64,000 bases of DNA from Primulina eburnea (lineage: Eukaryota; Streptophyta; Magnoliopsida; Lamiales; Gesneriaceae). The translations under genes and the position numbers were made by a program. The notes beneath the pieces are model-generated. The model worked only from the letters and a program-made list of their open reading frames with translations, did not search any database and was not told where the DNA came from. Positions 34,531-45,706 of this stretch are shown here, in pieces. Each line of letters opens with the position of its first letter. The first letter of the stretch is position 1. Location: positions 44,801,642 through 44,865,641 of the forward strand of contig NC_133101.1 of NCBI RefSeq assembly GCF_022965805.1. The letters are read 5' to 3'.

Positions 34531-36097
34531 ACATTTGTGTCAGAAATTCGCAGTTTTATGAGTTTAGCAGATCAGTATCGATGATTGATGTTTTGAATCT
34601 GATTAAATATTGATGTTGTTCTGAATCCATGTTTGAAACAGATAGTAGACCATGGAGACTTTATATTGTGCAGGCCGAAATAGAGCTGATTTTGAGAATT
34701 AAAGCGGCTCAGAAAGATGATTAGAATGTTCAGAATACGATTGCGATCGTCAGAGTAAGGCGTTGATATGAGTATCAGGTTTGTGACAGCGTGTTATATG
34801 TGAGTAATCGTCTTGTTGTGCCAGATATTTCAGATTTGAAATGACAAATATTGTCAGAAACGCATAGCAGTCGATTCAGTATTCACCCTGATGGCAGAAA
34901 TATTTATAATAATTTGAAAAAGACAGTTTGAGAAAAACAAATGAAATCAGATATTGCAGAGTTTGTATCGAAATGTCTGAATTGCCAGCAGGTGAAAGCC
35001 GAAAGAAAGAAATCGGGAGGACTGTTACAGAGCTTATCTATTCCTGAATGGAATGAGATCACATTTCCATGGATTTTGTAACGAAGCTACTGAGATCCTC
35101 TCGAGGTTGTGATGAGATTTGAGTTGTTATTGACAGATTGACCAAATCAGTATGTTTTATTTTGTACAAGATAACGTATAGACATGACCAGATGACAGAG
35201 ATCTATGTCAGAGAGGTGGTCAGATTGCATGGAGTGCCGAAGTAGATTGTATCAGACCGTGATCCTCGGTTTACTTTGCACTTTTGGCAGAGTTACAGCA
35301 GGCTCTAGGTACGAAGTTACATCTGAGTAGTGCATATCATCCACAGATCGATGGACAGTCAGAGCGAACTATCCAGACACTAGAGGATATGCTTAGAACT
35401 GTAGTGCTTGATTTTAGCGCTAGTTGGCAAGATTCTTTGCCACTTTGTGAGTTTTTGTACAACAACAGCTATCAGACGAGTATAGAGATGACAACGTTAG
35501 AAGCGTTGTACGGCAAAAAAAATGCAGATCCCCTATGTATTGGGATGATATCTCTGAGGTACCTGACATTGGACCTGATATGACCAGAGATATGACAGAA
35601 AAAGTGAAGCTGATTCAGAGGAAGATGAAGGCAGCTCAAGACAGAAAGGCCAAATATGCCAATGTTCGACGTAAACCGTTGGTATTTGAAGCAGGAGACC
35701 GAGTAGTCCTGAAGATTTCACCTTTCAGAGGAGTTGTCAGATTTGGGCCACGCTATATTGGGCCGTATGAGATTCTCGAGAAGATAGGAGATCGTTGCAT
35801 ATCGACTCTCCCTACCGCCTTCTTTATCTGGAATACATGATGTCTCTCATGTATCATTATTGCGGAAGTATATTCCAGATGCCTCACATGTTATTCAGCC
35901 AGACGAGGCAGAACTTGACCAGACACTAAGTTACTTCGAGAAGCCGATCCAAAATCTCGATCGTAAAGAAAAGCAGCTCTGAACGAATATTATTCCGCTT
36001 GTGAAAGTTCATTGGAGTCGTCATGGCATCGAAGAAGCTACCTGGGAAACTGAATCAGACATGAGAGATATTTCCAGAGTTGTTTCACTAATGTGAG
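34531..36097 (+). pseudogene. RNase H trace and integrase of element B
   Basis: RNase H is barely recognisable (34530-34750). Integrase is clearer: an H-H-C-C zinc site (THSSRFSIHPDG, then CLNCQQVKAERKKSGG, 34860-35025), a stop-damaged core start, then an open core end (35284-35583: LSSAYHPQIDGQSERTIQTL, LPLCEFLYNNSYQTSIEM). The C-terminal GPY-type module (RFGPRYIGPYEILEKI) lies at 35728-35790 and an EEATWETESDM tail at 36028-36060. It is a pseudogene because of stops and frame changes. Confidence 0.85.
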
Positions 36098-36177
36098 TTT
36101 CTGATTAGCTTCTGTTATACATGTCTTTCTGATATGATTCAATGGCCGGTGATTTCGAGGACAAAATCGGAACTTAC

Positions 36178-36198
36178 GGGGGGGGGGGGGAGGAGAAA
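36178..36198 (+). other. Polypurine tract of element B
   Basis: A run of about 13 G followed by AGGAGAAA abuts the 3' LTR. The LTR start here reads TTTAATG instead of TGTAATG, a point change at the border. Confidence 0.8.
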
Positions 36199-38041
36199 TT
36201 TAATGCCCGAGATTTTATCACTATAATCAGATATTGATTAATTGACAGAATTGAGATTTCAGGGGCTAAAGTAGGATGTTAGAAAAGAAGCCGGGCGTCG
36301 GTGCATTGTAAACACAAATTTTGTACAGAACATCTAACGCCCGAGTGATAGAAAATGACTGCCCGAGCGCCAGTGCATCACAAGTTTAATTTTTAGGACA
36401 TAACGTCCGGCGCCCGGACGGTAGAAAATGCTCGCCCGAGCGCCAGAGTTCAATAAGAATAATGTTGGACAGAAGGTCCCACACCCGAGTGGTAGATTTT
36501 AACCGCCCGAGCACCGACTGAAATGAAAGAAGAATAAGCCACGTTTCTTCAGCATGCAAGTTGATGTATATATATGTACTAATCCTTTATTTCCTCCCAA
36601 CAAAGAAACGAGAAGATCTCCAGGGAAGCTACGAGAAATCCTTACGCCTTTGCTCCTAATAGAATTCTGATTTTGCAAGATCCAGCCGTTAGAATTTCAA
36701 TCCAACTTCAGTACCGTGTTTCTAATGACGAGAGCTTCAACTGAGTATAAGTTTTCTTATGTTCTGATATGTTTTGAAATTATGATATGGAAGAAATCTT
36801 GATATGACTGATATATGGTGTTCTTGAGATATTAGCCATCGTATAATCGAAACCAGATAGAAGAACAGATACCGTATGAAATTGTTATGATTTTCAGAAT
36901 TGAATTTGATTGGGATTATATAGATTTGATATCAGATTGAGTTTGTTGATTTGTTATGAGTTGTTGATGGGTATATACTGATATTGTATTGCCGGTATTT
37001 TGAGATTGTATTGTTATGCCATCGACAGATACTAGATTGAGATTGATTCTACCAGAGTTACTTCGAGTGGTATTGTGATATTATGCTTCTTGAATTATTA
37101 TTCCAGACTGGAATCAGAAACAGTAGAAGAAAGATTAGAGTTGTCAAGTGTTTGTGCTACGACATAAAGGTATAAATCAATGTTGATCCGAGATTGCACA
37201 ACTCGAGTTTGATTTAATTTGAGTTTTCCAAAAATCACATACTTAATTGTCATTGCCTCGATATGTTGCAATGTCTGATATTGATATGCTTATTCAATTG
37301 ATTTATAGTTAAGCATATGTTATGTACAGAGTCATGGGCGGATGTGCCTAGTCTTTGGGTTGATGTGCCTAGTTTTTAGGCGGACATGCCTAGTCTTTGG
37401 CGGAAATGCCAAGTTTTTGGTAGAAGTGCCAAGACATCGGGCGTTTGGTCATATCGATGTTGTATAGGAGTGGAGTGACTTCTATTGCAGAGATTCGATA
37501 TGGACATGACCAAAGTCTGTAAATAAGAATGGACCGCCACCACGATCGAGAGAGTATGTGGGAGATTGTTACGTTCTTATTCAGATATGGACATGACCAA
37601 AGTTTGTAAATTGATATTTGCTTCATGCTTTTATATCTATTTGTATGATTGCATGTATACATTGTTTATACTGGGAGTGTTATTCTCACCGGAGTTATCC
37701 GACTGTTGTCTTGTTTGTATGTGTGCATGACAACAGGTGGGACATGATCAGGGTCAAGAATAGGATGAGAGATGACAGTTAGCGTGGAAATCCGGACTTA
37801 GAAGTATATCTGTTTCATCACCTGACATGTAGTGAATGAATAGTAGTTGTTATGATTTACTTTTGTATAGGACTTGTACTTAGATCTGGATATTGATCTT
37901 GTAATTGAAATAAGATTTATTTCATATGTTGCGTACTCTTGTATTTTTTGTTTTTTAAAAAATTTAGACCATGTTTATCTTAATTGATTTTAATTATTCC
38001 CAAGAACGATTAATGTATGAATTAGTGTCTTGGTCCCCACA
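36199..38041 (+). repeat. 3' LTR of element B
   Basis: It matches the 5' LTR closely, ends GGTCCCCACA at 38041, and is followed by the second GGTGC. It is 73 bp shorter than the 5' LTR, mainly through a rearranged zone near 37585-37615. Confidence 0.92.
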
Positions 38042-38688
38042 GGTGCGGTGTCAGCTGAAGTGGCTCATAGTTAAGAACATGCGAGAGATTCGACATGTAC
38101 TTCTGCAGCATGGAGAAGTGGAACACATTATGAACTCTCACCAGATTCGGCGGTAAAGCAACTCTGTATGCGAGTGTTTCTACTCTCTCTAGGATCTCAA
38201 ATGGTCCGATGAATCCAGGGCTGAGCTTGCCATTCTTCCCGAACCTCATCACACCCTTCATCGGTGCGACCTTCATGAAAAATGATCCCCTACTATGAAC
38301 TCATGATCTCCCCGCCTCTGACCAGCATAACTTTTTAACAGCTCTGTGCAGTCTTCATCCTGTCTCTAATCATGGCCAATAAGTCTGATGTCTGTCTGAA
38401 AATATCCGGACCTAACTCTGCATGCTCACCCACCTCATCCCAATAAACTGGCGACCTAAACTTCCTCCCGTACAGTGCCTCGTATGGAGCCATACCTATA
38501 GATGCCTGATAACCGTTGTTGTATGTGAACTCCACAAGAGGTAACTTTGTCTCTCAGCTGCCCTGGAAGTCGATCATGTATGCTCGGAGTAGGTCCTCCA
38601 GAATCTGCATCACTCTCTCTGACTGACCGTCTGTCTGAGGGTGGAAAGCAGTACTGAAGAATAACTTCATACCTAACGCCTGATGAAG
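38042..38688 (-). pseudogene. Element C: integrase core and C-terminal fragment
   Basis: Two open pieces on the minus strand, 38535-38335 (MEFTYNNGYQASIGMAPYEA, YWDEVGEHAELGPD) and 38276-38042 (GVMRFGKNGKLSPGFIGPFE, HNVFHFSMLQKY), cover the end of the integrase core and the GPF-type C-terminal module of a gypsy pol. FHPQTDGQSERVMQILEDLL lies just upstream, near 38640-38580. It is bounded by insertions of B (38041) and D (38689). Confidence 0.87.
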
Positions 38689-40119
38689 TGTAGTAGCCCG
38701 AATTCCAAATTGGGTAATTAACGGAGTAATGGTGATTAAGAAGGTTTAATGTGTAATTTTGACCGAGTCATGACCGGACGGACCGAAGATGGTTCGGAAG
38801 CACCGAAGAGTTCGGAAGGTCCGAGGTGGGTTCGGTGGATCCGATCATGAGGTGTCAAGAGCAGCTGGACACGTGCATGTTCGGACGGTCCGAAGTGTAT
38901 GATCGGAGGATCCGATCATGAGCTGTCAAGAGCCGATGGACACGTAAGAGTTCGGACGTTCCGAAGAGGGTTCGGACGATCCGAACATGGCCTATAAATA
39001 GTGGTCGGATTTCCTCATTTTGACTCGCCAATTCAGAGAATTCCATAGCATTTCAGTCGTTTCTGACAGGTTCTAGTCTTGTTCCGAGATTTGGGCACTA
39101 GCGGGGAGCTGCTGGTCTTGTAGCAGAGCTGTGCTCTAGTTGGGAGCTAGCGGCATCAGCGGGCTAGCGACGGACGAAGGTTTGGAATTTTATCAGTATT
39201 TATCTCAGGATTATCTAGTTAAGTCTGGTAGATAAGTTTAGTGATGGTTTTCACTTGATGAATAGGCTTGGATTAGACCTGTTGTCTGGTTGTTCCAGTG
39301 AATTAGGATTGCTGTGATAGAGGTACGAAAGTACTATCCGAGATATCCTGGTTGAGTATACATTCTTATATGTGTTGCATGATTATGTGGTGCATTGATA
39401 TATGTCATATGATGCATGCTATTATGTCACGTTTATTACTGCACGTTGCATTTCATGTTGAGCCGTATCTTCTTCGAGATAGCCTTTACTGTTGAGCTGT
39501 ATCTCTTTCGAGATAAGCTATATCTTGGGGCCGCTCAGCCCTGTCTTGTGGACGCATGGACACCGAGAGTACACAGTGGCCGACGGGTCGGGAGGGCTTC
39601 GGTGGTCCGGGACATTTTAGGTCCACGTCTGTCTTGTAGTGGATGCAGTGACCCAGAGGTGTACCGCGCGGCACTATCCACTTGGCGCCTCTAGACTGAG
39701 CATTGTTGAGATCCTTTTGTGACTCCTGTTTCTTGACTATCCCGGTATCATGATCATAGCATGTGCATTTCATATAGGTCTGTATACTCATACTTTTGTA
39801 CTGGGCGTTCTTATCGCTCACGTCCTCGGTTTTGTTTATTCTTGGACACCCCATTCCCACGGGGCAGGCCTCAGGTTGGACAGCTCAGGAGGAGCAGGAG
39901 GAGGACGTTGAGTAGCTGGTTGGTTTAGTTTATCGGTATTGTTTTGATTCGATATGGTTGTATTGGATATTTTATTTGGAGTTATTCTAGACTTCGATTG
40001 GGTTGTATAACTATTATTTTGTTGTTGACTATTTCCGCTGTTATCTCTGATTATTGTTAATTAGGTTAATTGCATGCTTAGTTTTTGATTAGTAGGTGAT
40101 TCTGGAACGGGTCACTACA
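38689..40119 (+). repeat. LTR 1 of mini-element D
   Basis: It begins TGTAGTAGCCCG and ends GGGTCACTACA. It contains TTCGGANNNTCCGAA palindromes (38773-38985), a TATA box TATAAATA at 38993-39000, and a twice-repeated GTATCT-TTCGAGATA hairpin (39461-39515). Its 93-125 codon ORFs recur in every copy only because the LTR is repeated. Confidence 0.93.
38773..38985 (+). promoter_or_regulatory. Array of TTCGGANNNTCCGAA palindromes in the LTR of D
   Basis: Eight palindromes are centred at about 38780, 38800, 38818, 38838, 38887, 38909, 38958 and 38978. Steps are 20, 18, 20, 49, 22, 49 and 20 bp. The best copy reads TTCGGACGGTCCGAA. A linker containing GGTGTCAAGAGC and GGACACGT repeats between units (about 70-bp period). 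The TATA box is 15 bp after the last palindrome. The same array is in the second LTR (40576-40788). Confidence 0.82.
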
Positions 40120-40123
40120 TTTA

Positions 40124-40135
40124 TGGTATCAGAGC
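40124..40135 (+). other. Primer-binding site of D
   Basis: TGGTATCAGAGC lies four bases after LTR 1. Confidence 0.88.
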
Positions 40136-40217
40136 ATGCGTATGATTTTGGGATATAGATTCTGTTTTGGGATTTCCGTTGACCAATTTACTAGTTTCCC
40201 CATTCTATGTTGTAGCA

Positions 40218-40451
40218 ATGGCTGACCACTTTGGTGATGAGAGTAGTCAGGGAAGTGTAGGTCGTTGGGGTGACCAGGACGATCGTAGGCGGCATCGTGA
40301 CCATCGTCATCGTCGGGATGGTCCTAGGCGTTTCGATATGCATCGTTTCATGCAGATGGGGCCTAAGCCTTTAGTTGGCGGTGAGACTCCCGATGATGCG
40401 GAGGATTGGTTAGAGCGCATGGAGAGTTGTTTCGTTTTGTTCATTCTCTAA
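40218..40451 (+). pseudogene. Truncated gag of D
   Basis: ATG 40218 opens MADHFGDESSQGSVGRWGDQ, then an Arg/His/Asp-rich stretch and the gag start KPLVGGETPDDAEDWLERME. At about 40430 it joins, after a deletion, the 3' end of the parental element and stops at 40451 (77 codons). The capsid fold, zinc knuckle and all of pol are missing. Whether the short peptide is made is unknown. Confidence 0.8.
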
Positions 40452-40461
40452 GCTTGATTTC

Positions 40462-40491
40462 GAGGACGAAATCTTTTTAAGGGGGGGAGAA
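40462..40491 (+). other. 3' leader and polypurine tract of D
   Basis: TTTCGAGGACGAAAT followed by AAGGGGGGGAGAA abuts LTR 2. The same text precedes LTR 2 of F. Confidence 0.85.
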
Positions 40492-41922
40492 TGTAGTAGC
40501 CCGAATTCCAAATTGGGTAATTAACGGAGTAATGGTGATTAAGAAGGTTTAATGTGTAATTTTGACCGAGTCATGACCGGACGGACCGAAGATGGTTCGG
40601 AAGCACCGAAGAGTTCGGAAGGTCCGAGGTGGGTTCGGTGGATCCGATCATGAGGTGTCAAGAGCAGCTGGACACGTGCATGTTCGGACGGTCCGAAGTG
40701 TATGATCGGAGGATCCGATCATGAGCTGTCAAGAGCCGATGGACACGTAAGAGTTCGGACGTTCCGAAGAGGGTTCGGACGATCCGAACATGGCCTATAA
40801 ATAGTGGTCGGATTTCCTCATTTTGACTCGCCAATTCAGAGAATTCCATAGCATTTCAGTCGTTTCTGACAGGTTCTAGTCTTGTTCCGAGATTTGGGCA
40901 CTAGCGGGGAGCTGCTGGTCTTGTAGCAGAGCTGTGCTCTAGTTGGGAGCTAGCGGCATCAGCGGGCTAGCGACGGACGAAGGTTTGGAATTTTATCAGT
41001 ATTTATCTCAGGATTATCTAGTTAAGTCTGGTAGATAAGTTTAGTGATGGTTTTCACTTGATGAATAGGCTTGGATTAGACCTGTTGTCTGGTTGTTCCA
41101 GTGAATTAGGATTGCTGTGATAGAGGTACGAAAGTACTATCCGAGATATCCTGGTTGAGTATACATTCTTATATGTGTTGCATGATTATGTGGTGCATTG
41201 ATATATGTCATATGATGCATGCTATTATGTCACGTTTATTACTGCACGTTGCATTTCATGTTGAGCCGTATCTTCTTCGAGATAGCCTTTACTGTTGAGC
41301 TGTATCTCTTTCGAGATAAGCTATATCTTGGGGCCGCTCAGCCCTGTCTTGTGGACGCATGGACACCGAGAGTACACAGTGGCCGACGGGTCGGGAGGGC
41401 TTCGGTGGTCCGGGACATTTTAGGTCCACGTCTGTCTTGTAGTGGATGCAGTGACCCAGAGGTGTACCGCGCGGCACTATCCACTTGGCGCCTCTAGACT
41501 GAGCATTGTTGAGATCCTTTTGTGACTCCTGTTTCTTGACTATCCCGGTATCATGATCATAGCATGTGCATTTCATATAGGTCTGTATACTCATACTTTT
41601 GTACTGGGCGTTCTTATCGCTCACGTCCTCGGTTTTGTTTATTCTTGGACACCCCATTCCCACGGGGCAGGCCTCAGGTTGGACAGCTCAGGAGGAGCAG
41701 GAGGAGGACGTTGAGTAGCTGGTTGGTTTAGTTTATCGGTATTGTTTTGATTCGATATGGTTGTATTGGATATTTTATTTGGAGTTATTCTAGACTTCGA
41801 TTGGGTTGTATAACTATTATTTTTTTGTTGACTATTTCCGCTGTTATCTCTGATTATTGTTAATTAGGTTAATTGCATGCTTAGTTTTTGATTAGTAGGT
41901 GATTCTGGAACGGGTCACTACA
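40492..41922 (+). repeat. LTR 2 of mini-element D
   Basis: It is virtually identical to LTR 1 over 1431 bp; the one difference I noticed is G versus T in the T-rich run near 41821. Confidence 0.93.
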
Positions 41923-42044
41923 TGAAGACTCTTCCAGAATGCAGACGTGAACCTCAGATCCCTGTCTGACACTATGGACAGTGGAATCCCATGCAGTCTG
42001 ACTATCTCTATGATGTACAGCTCGGCGTACTGAGTCATGGTGAT
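41923..42044 (-). pseudogene. Element C: integrase core fragment between D and E
   Basis: The minus strand reads [20 protein letters not shown] and [15 protein letters not shown], the first half of the integrase core with the second catalytic Asp (SDRD). It directly precedes the fragment at 38042-38688. It ends at 42044, where element E is inserted; GTGAT (42040-42044) is the probable target duplication, with its partner outside the window. Confidence 0.85.
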
Positions 42045-43857
42045 TGTTGTGGGGACCCGGACGCTAATTCATGTCTTAATCATTATTAAGGTCAATAACA
42101 ATTAAGAAAAGTGGGACTAAAAATTTTCTTTTTAAATTATAAATGCGGAAACATAATGTAATCTATTTAATATACATGTCAGTATAAAGGTACAACGTAT
42201 GTACTACAGATATCTATCTTAACTAGGTTCAGCATATATACATCAAGTGCTGGATCCTACTCTGCTTCTCGGCCCGGATCTCCACGCTAACTATACTCTC
42301 TCATCCTCTTCCTGATCTTGATCATGTCCCACCTGTTGTCAAATACACATACAAACAAGACAACAGCCGGATAACTCCGGTGAGAATTACATTCTCAGTA
42401 TAAATCATGTATACATGCATTTCATATAAACAGTTATAAAAGCATGAAATAAACATTCATAACATGTATCAAAATCAGAAACATGAATCAATATAACTCT
42501 AAATATAACATGTATAAAATCCGATACATGAATCAACACAAACTCTGAATCAAACTCAGTGACTCATGGACTCAGACTCGACTCGTCCTAATCTAGGGAT
42601 CCCGATCGGAATAAGAACATACCCCCACCTACACTCCCGATCGGGGTGGTGTCATGTTCTTATTCACGGACTTTGGCTCTTTCCATATCGAACACCAGTA
42701 ATAGAAGAAACTCCAATTCTATCCACTCCGATATAGCCAAACGTCCGGCGTCTTGACGAATCAGCCACAGACTAGGCGTATCAGCCCTGGCGAATCAGCC
42801 AACAACTGGGCGAATCAGCCCCGGCATATCATGCCAAACCTCTGTGACAATGTGCAATGGGCCAATGAAGATTCTGTCACTATCTGGCACCTCTGTCATG
42901 AGATCAGTCGTCTACGACTAGGCGCCTCAGCCTATGACTCAATACATAAATCAATGGAACAAACATATCAATTCATTAATTGCAATTATCAATGCAATAA
43001 AATAAAGTATTTGATTTAGGGAAACTCGAGTCAAACCTCACTCGAGTTGTGCAATCCCAACTCGACATTAATTTATACCTTTCATTCTGTTGCTCTGACT
43101 CTGTCAAAGTCTCGAACTCACTGCCTGTCAATATAATTCTGGCAATAACATATTGAATATATCGTATCAATATACAACTCAGTTCAGAACTTGTTCTGAT
43201 CAATACTCAAATCAAACATAATCTGATCAATGTCACGACAGAACGATACAATCATAATCAATATTGAATCTGATTAACACCAATCTACTGATGCTTCGAC
43301 GGTATAATAATACAATCTTGATAACCCCATCAATCTCAACATCACAGACATATTATCACGAGACATAATCAGTATCAATACAACTCATAACCCCAGCGAT
43401 AACAGATCATAATCTCAAATCGGTACAATCTCAGTCATATCACTTCAGAAAATCATAACAATTGTATATACAGTCTGTTCTTCGATCTGACTTCAATTAT
43501 ATACTGAGCAGTATATGTAGAATACAATATATCAATCAAATCATAATTCCCCCAATATCATAATTTCACATCATAACAAAACTCAATGAAACTTACGTCC
43601 AGTTGTAGCTGTCATCGCTAAGAACTCGGTACTGTACTCAAATTCAAATTTGAACAGATGGATTGTGCGTGAAATGAAATTTACTATCAAGAAACTTGAA
43701 CCTTCCTCGGAGGCTTTTCTCGTTCCTTTCTTGAAGAATTGCAGGCTTGTGTATATATATTTATCTATATATATACGTACACGCTGCATGGTTAAGGGGC
43801 AAGTGGCGATTTTTCACTTTGCATGCCTCGCGTATATGCACGACCCGTAGCGGCGCA
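42045..43857 (-). repeat. 3' LTR of element E, distal part
   Basis: It starts TGTTGTGGGGACC at 42045 (plus view), as in A, and matches the 5' LTR at 62235-63990. It holds a hairpin (42609-42665), a short minisatellite (42752-42840) and a TATA-like run (43751-43778). It ends in the middle of a palindrome where G inserted. With the right part (58073-58487) the LTR totals 2228 bp. Confidence 0.92.
42609..42665 (-). repeat. Hairpin in the LTR of E
   Basis: AATAAGAACAT (42610-42620) pairs with ATGTTCTTATT (42654-42664) with further pairing inward (CCCCACC/GGTGG). The 5' LTR copy is at 62793-62847. B has a related hairpin at 31551-31610; A and S lack it. Confidence 0.75.
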
Positions 43858-44814
43858 TGTTGGAAACGAAATTCCGGCGTTTGACAAAAGATTTACCAAC
43901 TGAATCCAGCAACTGAATTTGACCAATTGATCGACGTAACTGAACACGTCATCAGTCAATTGATCGCTACAACTGAAGTCTATTCCTTGGTCAACTGATC
44001 CTTACCAGCTGATCTCTCAGCTGCACACGTCTTTAGTTGAAAGCAACAACCGACAAATAGTACAGCTATCTGCAACTGGTAGTGGCTCGACGCATTTCAG
44101 AATGAACAGTGTACGATTGTCAGAATATATCGACGTGGCAATCAACGGTTAGAATATTCAAATATCTTTAATGTTACCGTTGAGAGGGAAGCCTATAAAT
44201 AGTCGAAGACAGCAGCTGAAGAACATCCGACTCTCAGTTATCTTATCTTACTTGCTGTTACGCTGCAAAAATATTCACTCACATTCAGAAATCAAGCTCA
44301 CGCTTATCAGTTATATCAGTAGTATTCTAGACTACGCTCTTGAGCTTATATAGCACTTTGTAATCGCTTGATAGATTTTCCAAGTAGTGATAAGATCAGT
44401 TACGATCTGTATAAGTGTTGTATACTAAGAGTTTCATTATTGGCAAAGTGATAAGTCCAAACTGAAGTGGGTCAGTACACCTTTTTGTATTTGATCAAAG
44501 TCTTTTAGTGAATATCCTATCTGCGTGATAGAAGGGGTGACGTAGGAGTTATTCAAGTCTCCGAACATCCAGAAACAAATTGTGGTGTTACTACTTTCAG
44601 TTATCATTTTCAGTTAGATACTCTATCTTTCAATCAATTAGTTTTCCGCAACTATTTGTTCAGTTTAACTGATTGTTATTGACCGATGGGATATTTAGAT
44701 TCAGTTTGTAACACAACTGAAATCAGTTTGTCGAAGAATAATTTTAATTGAGCAGTGTTTATTCAACCCCCCCCCCCTTCTAAACACTCTTCACGCGATT
44801 CACCGATCCTTTCA
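43858..44814 (+). repeat. 5' LTR of copia element G
   Basis: It begins TGTTGGAAACG and ends GATCCTTTCA. The upstream 200 bp contain five exact CAACTG words and several variants (TAACTG, CAGCTG, CAATTG). A TATA box TATAAATA lies at 44194-44201. A C10-11 run lies near the end. Confidence 0.93.
43890..44085 (+). promoter_or_regulatory. CAACTG-rich promoter zone of copia LTR
   Basis: Five CAACTG words, a known MYB-type core (MBS), lie within 200 bp upstream of the TATA box, with near-matches between them. Stress-responsive MYB control is known for some plant copia LTRs (for example tobacco Tto1); here it is inferred from the words alone. Confidence 0.5.
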
Positions 44815-44816
44815 AG

Positions 44817-44828
44817 TGGTATCAGAGC
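44817..44828 (+). other. Primer-binding site of G
   Basis: TGGTATCAGAGC two bases after the LTR end. Confidence 0.92.
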
Positions 44829-45706
44829 AAGTCATATCCTTTCAAAGATTATCTATACTAAAATCGCTCACTATGTCTTCATTCAACAAGACTCCTATGT
44901 TCTCCAGAGAAGATTTCGACGATTGGAAGATCAGGATGCAGGCTCATCTAGCTGCACAGGATGATGACATGTGGTACGTTATAACTGACAGACCCATGAA
45001 GATCTTGAAAGCCAACACAGCAGTTGCAATCACTGATGGGGCACCTCACCGTATTGAAAAGCCCAGAGATGAGTGGACTGCTGAAGACAAGAGAAAAGCT
45101 AATTTGGATAATGTAGCAAAAGACATATTGTACAAAACACTGGACAAAGTGACGTTCAGTAAAATCAAGATGCGCAAAACAGCCAAAGAGATTTGGGAGA
45201 AATTCATCCAGCTTTGTGAAGGCAATGAACAAACCAAAGAAAACAAGCTATCTGTTGCTGTACAAAATTTCGATAACATCAGAATGAAAACTGGAGAAAC
45301 AATGCATGAATAAGATGAAAAAACCAGCTGCATCATCAACGAACTGAATGCACTTGGAAAAGTGTATACCAATAAAGAAGTAGCATTGAAGGTTATCAGA
45401 GGTCTGCCCAAAGAATGGGATGTGAAAACCATGGCTATGAGGGAGTCTAAAGATCTGAACAAAGTTGAACTCCATGACCTGTTTGCTGAATTAAAAGCAT
45501 ATGAATTTGAACTGCAAACTCGAGAAGGAGAACCATCTATCAAAGCAGCAACTACTGCCTTAGCTGCTGTAAGATCAAAACCAACTGGTTCAGTTGAGAA
45601 AGCTGCAGATCAATTTAGCAACGACGCCATGTCATTGTTCATCAGGAAATTCGGAAGATTCATGAGGAAGAATCAAGGGAATTTTCAGAAGCAGTACCAA
45701 AGAAAC

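Larger units (their letters stand above)
30229..38041 (+). mobile_element. Element B: complete but defective gypsy element with 5-bp target duplication
   Basis: LTR (30229-32144), primer site, gag, protease, RT with an internal deletion, integrase, purine tract and LTR (36199-38041) all lie on the plus strand. The insertion is flanked by GGTGC at 30224-30228 and 38042-38046. The interior is 4054 bp. All genes carry stops. LTR ends and gag resemble A and E, but the promoter palindromes differ. The two LTRs differ by scattered substitutions and an indel near 31560-31690, so the insertion is not recent. Confidence 0.93.
38689..41922 (+). mobile_element. Mini-element D: short-interior gypsy derivative with TGAAG duplication
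   Basis: Two 1431-bp LTRs that look identical apart from about one base enclose only 372 bp. The flanks are TGAAG at 38684-38688 and 41923-41927. The interior keeps the primer site, the first about 70 codons of gag, and the 3' purine tract. It has no pol and must have used enzymes from another element. The near-identical LTRs mean recent insertion. It interrupts the integrase of C. Confidence 0.93.

Noticed and set aside
39416..39694. 92-codon plus ORF in D and F LTRs
   Set aside because: It overlaps the minus ORF and hairpins in LTR DNA. Its recurrence is explained by LTR duplication.
39486..39860. 124-codon minus ORF in the LTR of D, repeated identically at 41289-41663
   Set aside because: Identity reflects the LTR pair, not conservation. 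The F copies are broken, and there is no start context or domain.
45046..45543. 165-codon minus ORF in copia gag
   Set aside because: It is the complement of a recognised gag domain; the sense frame explains it.
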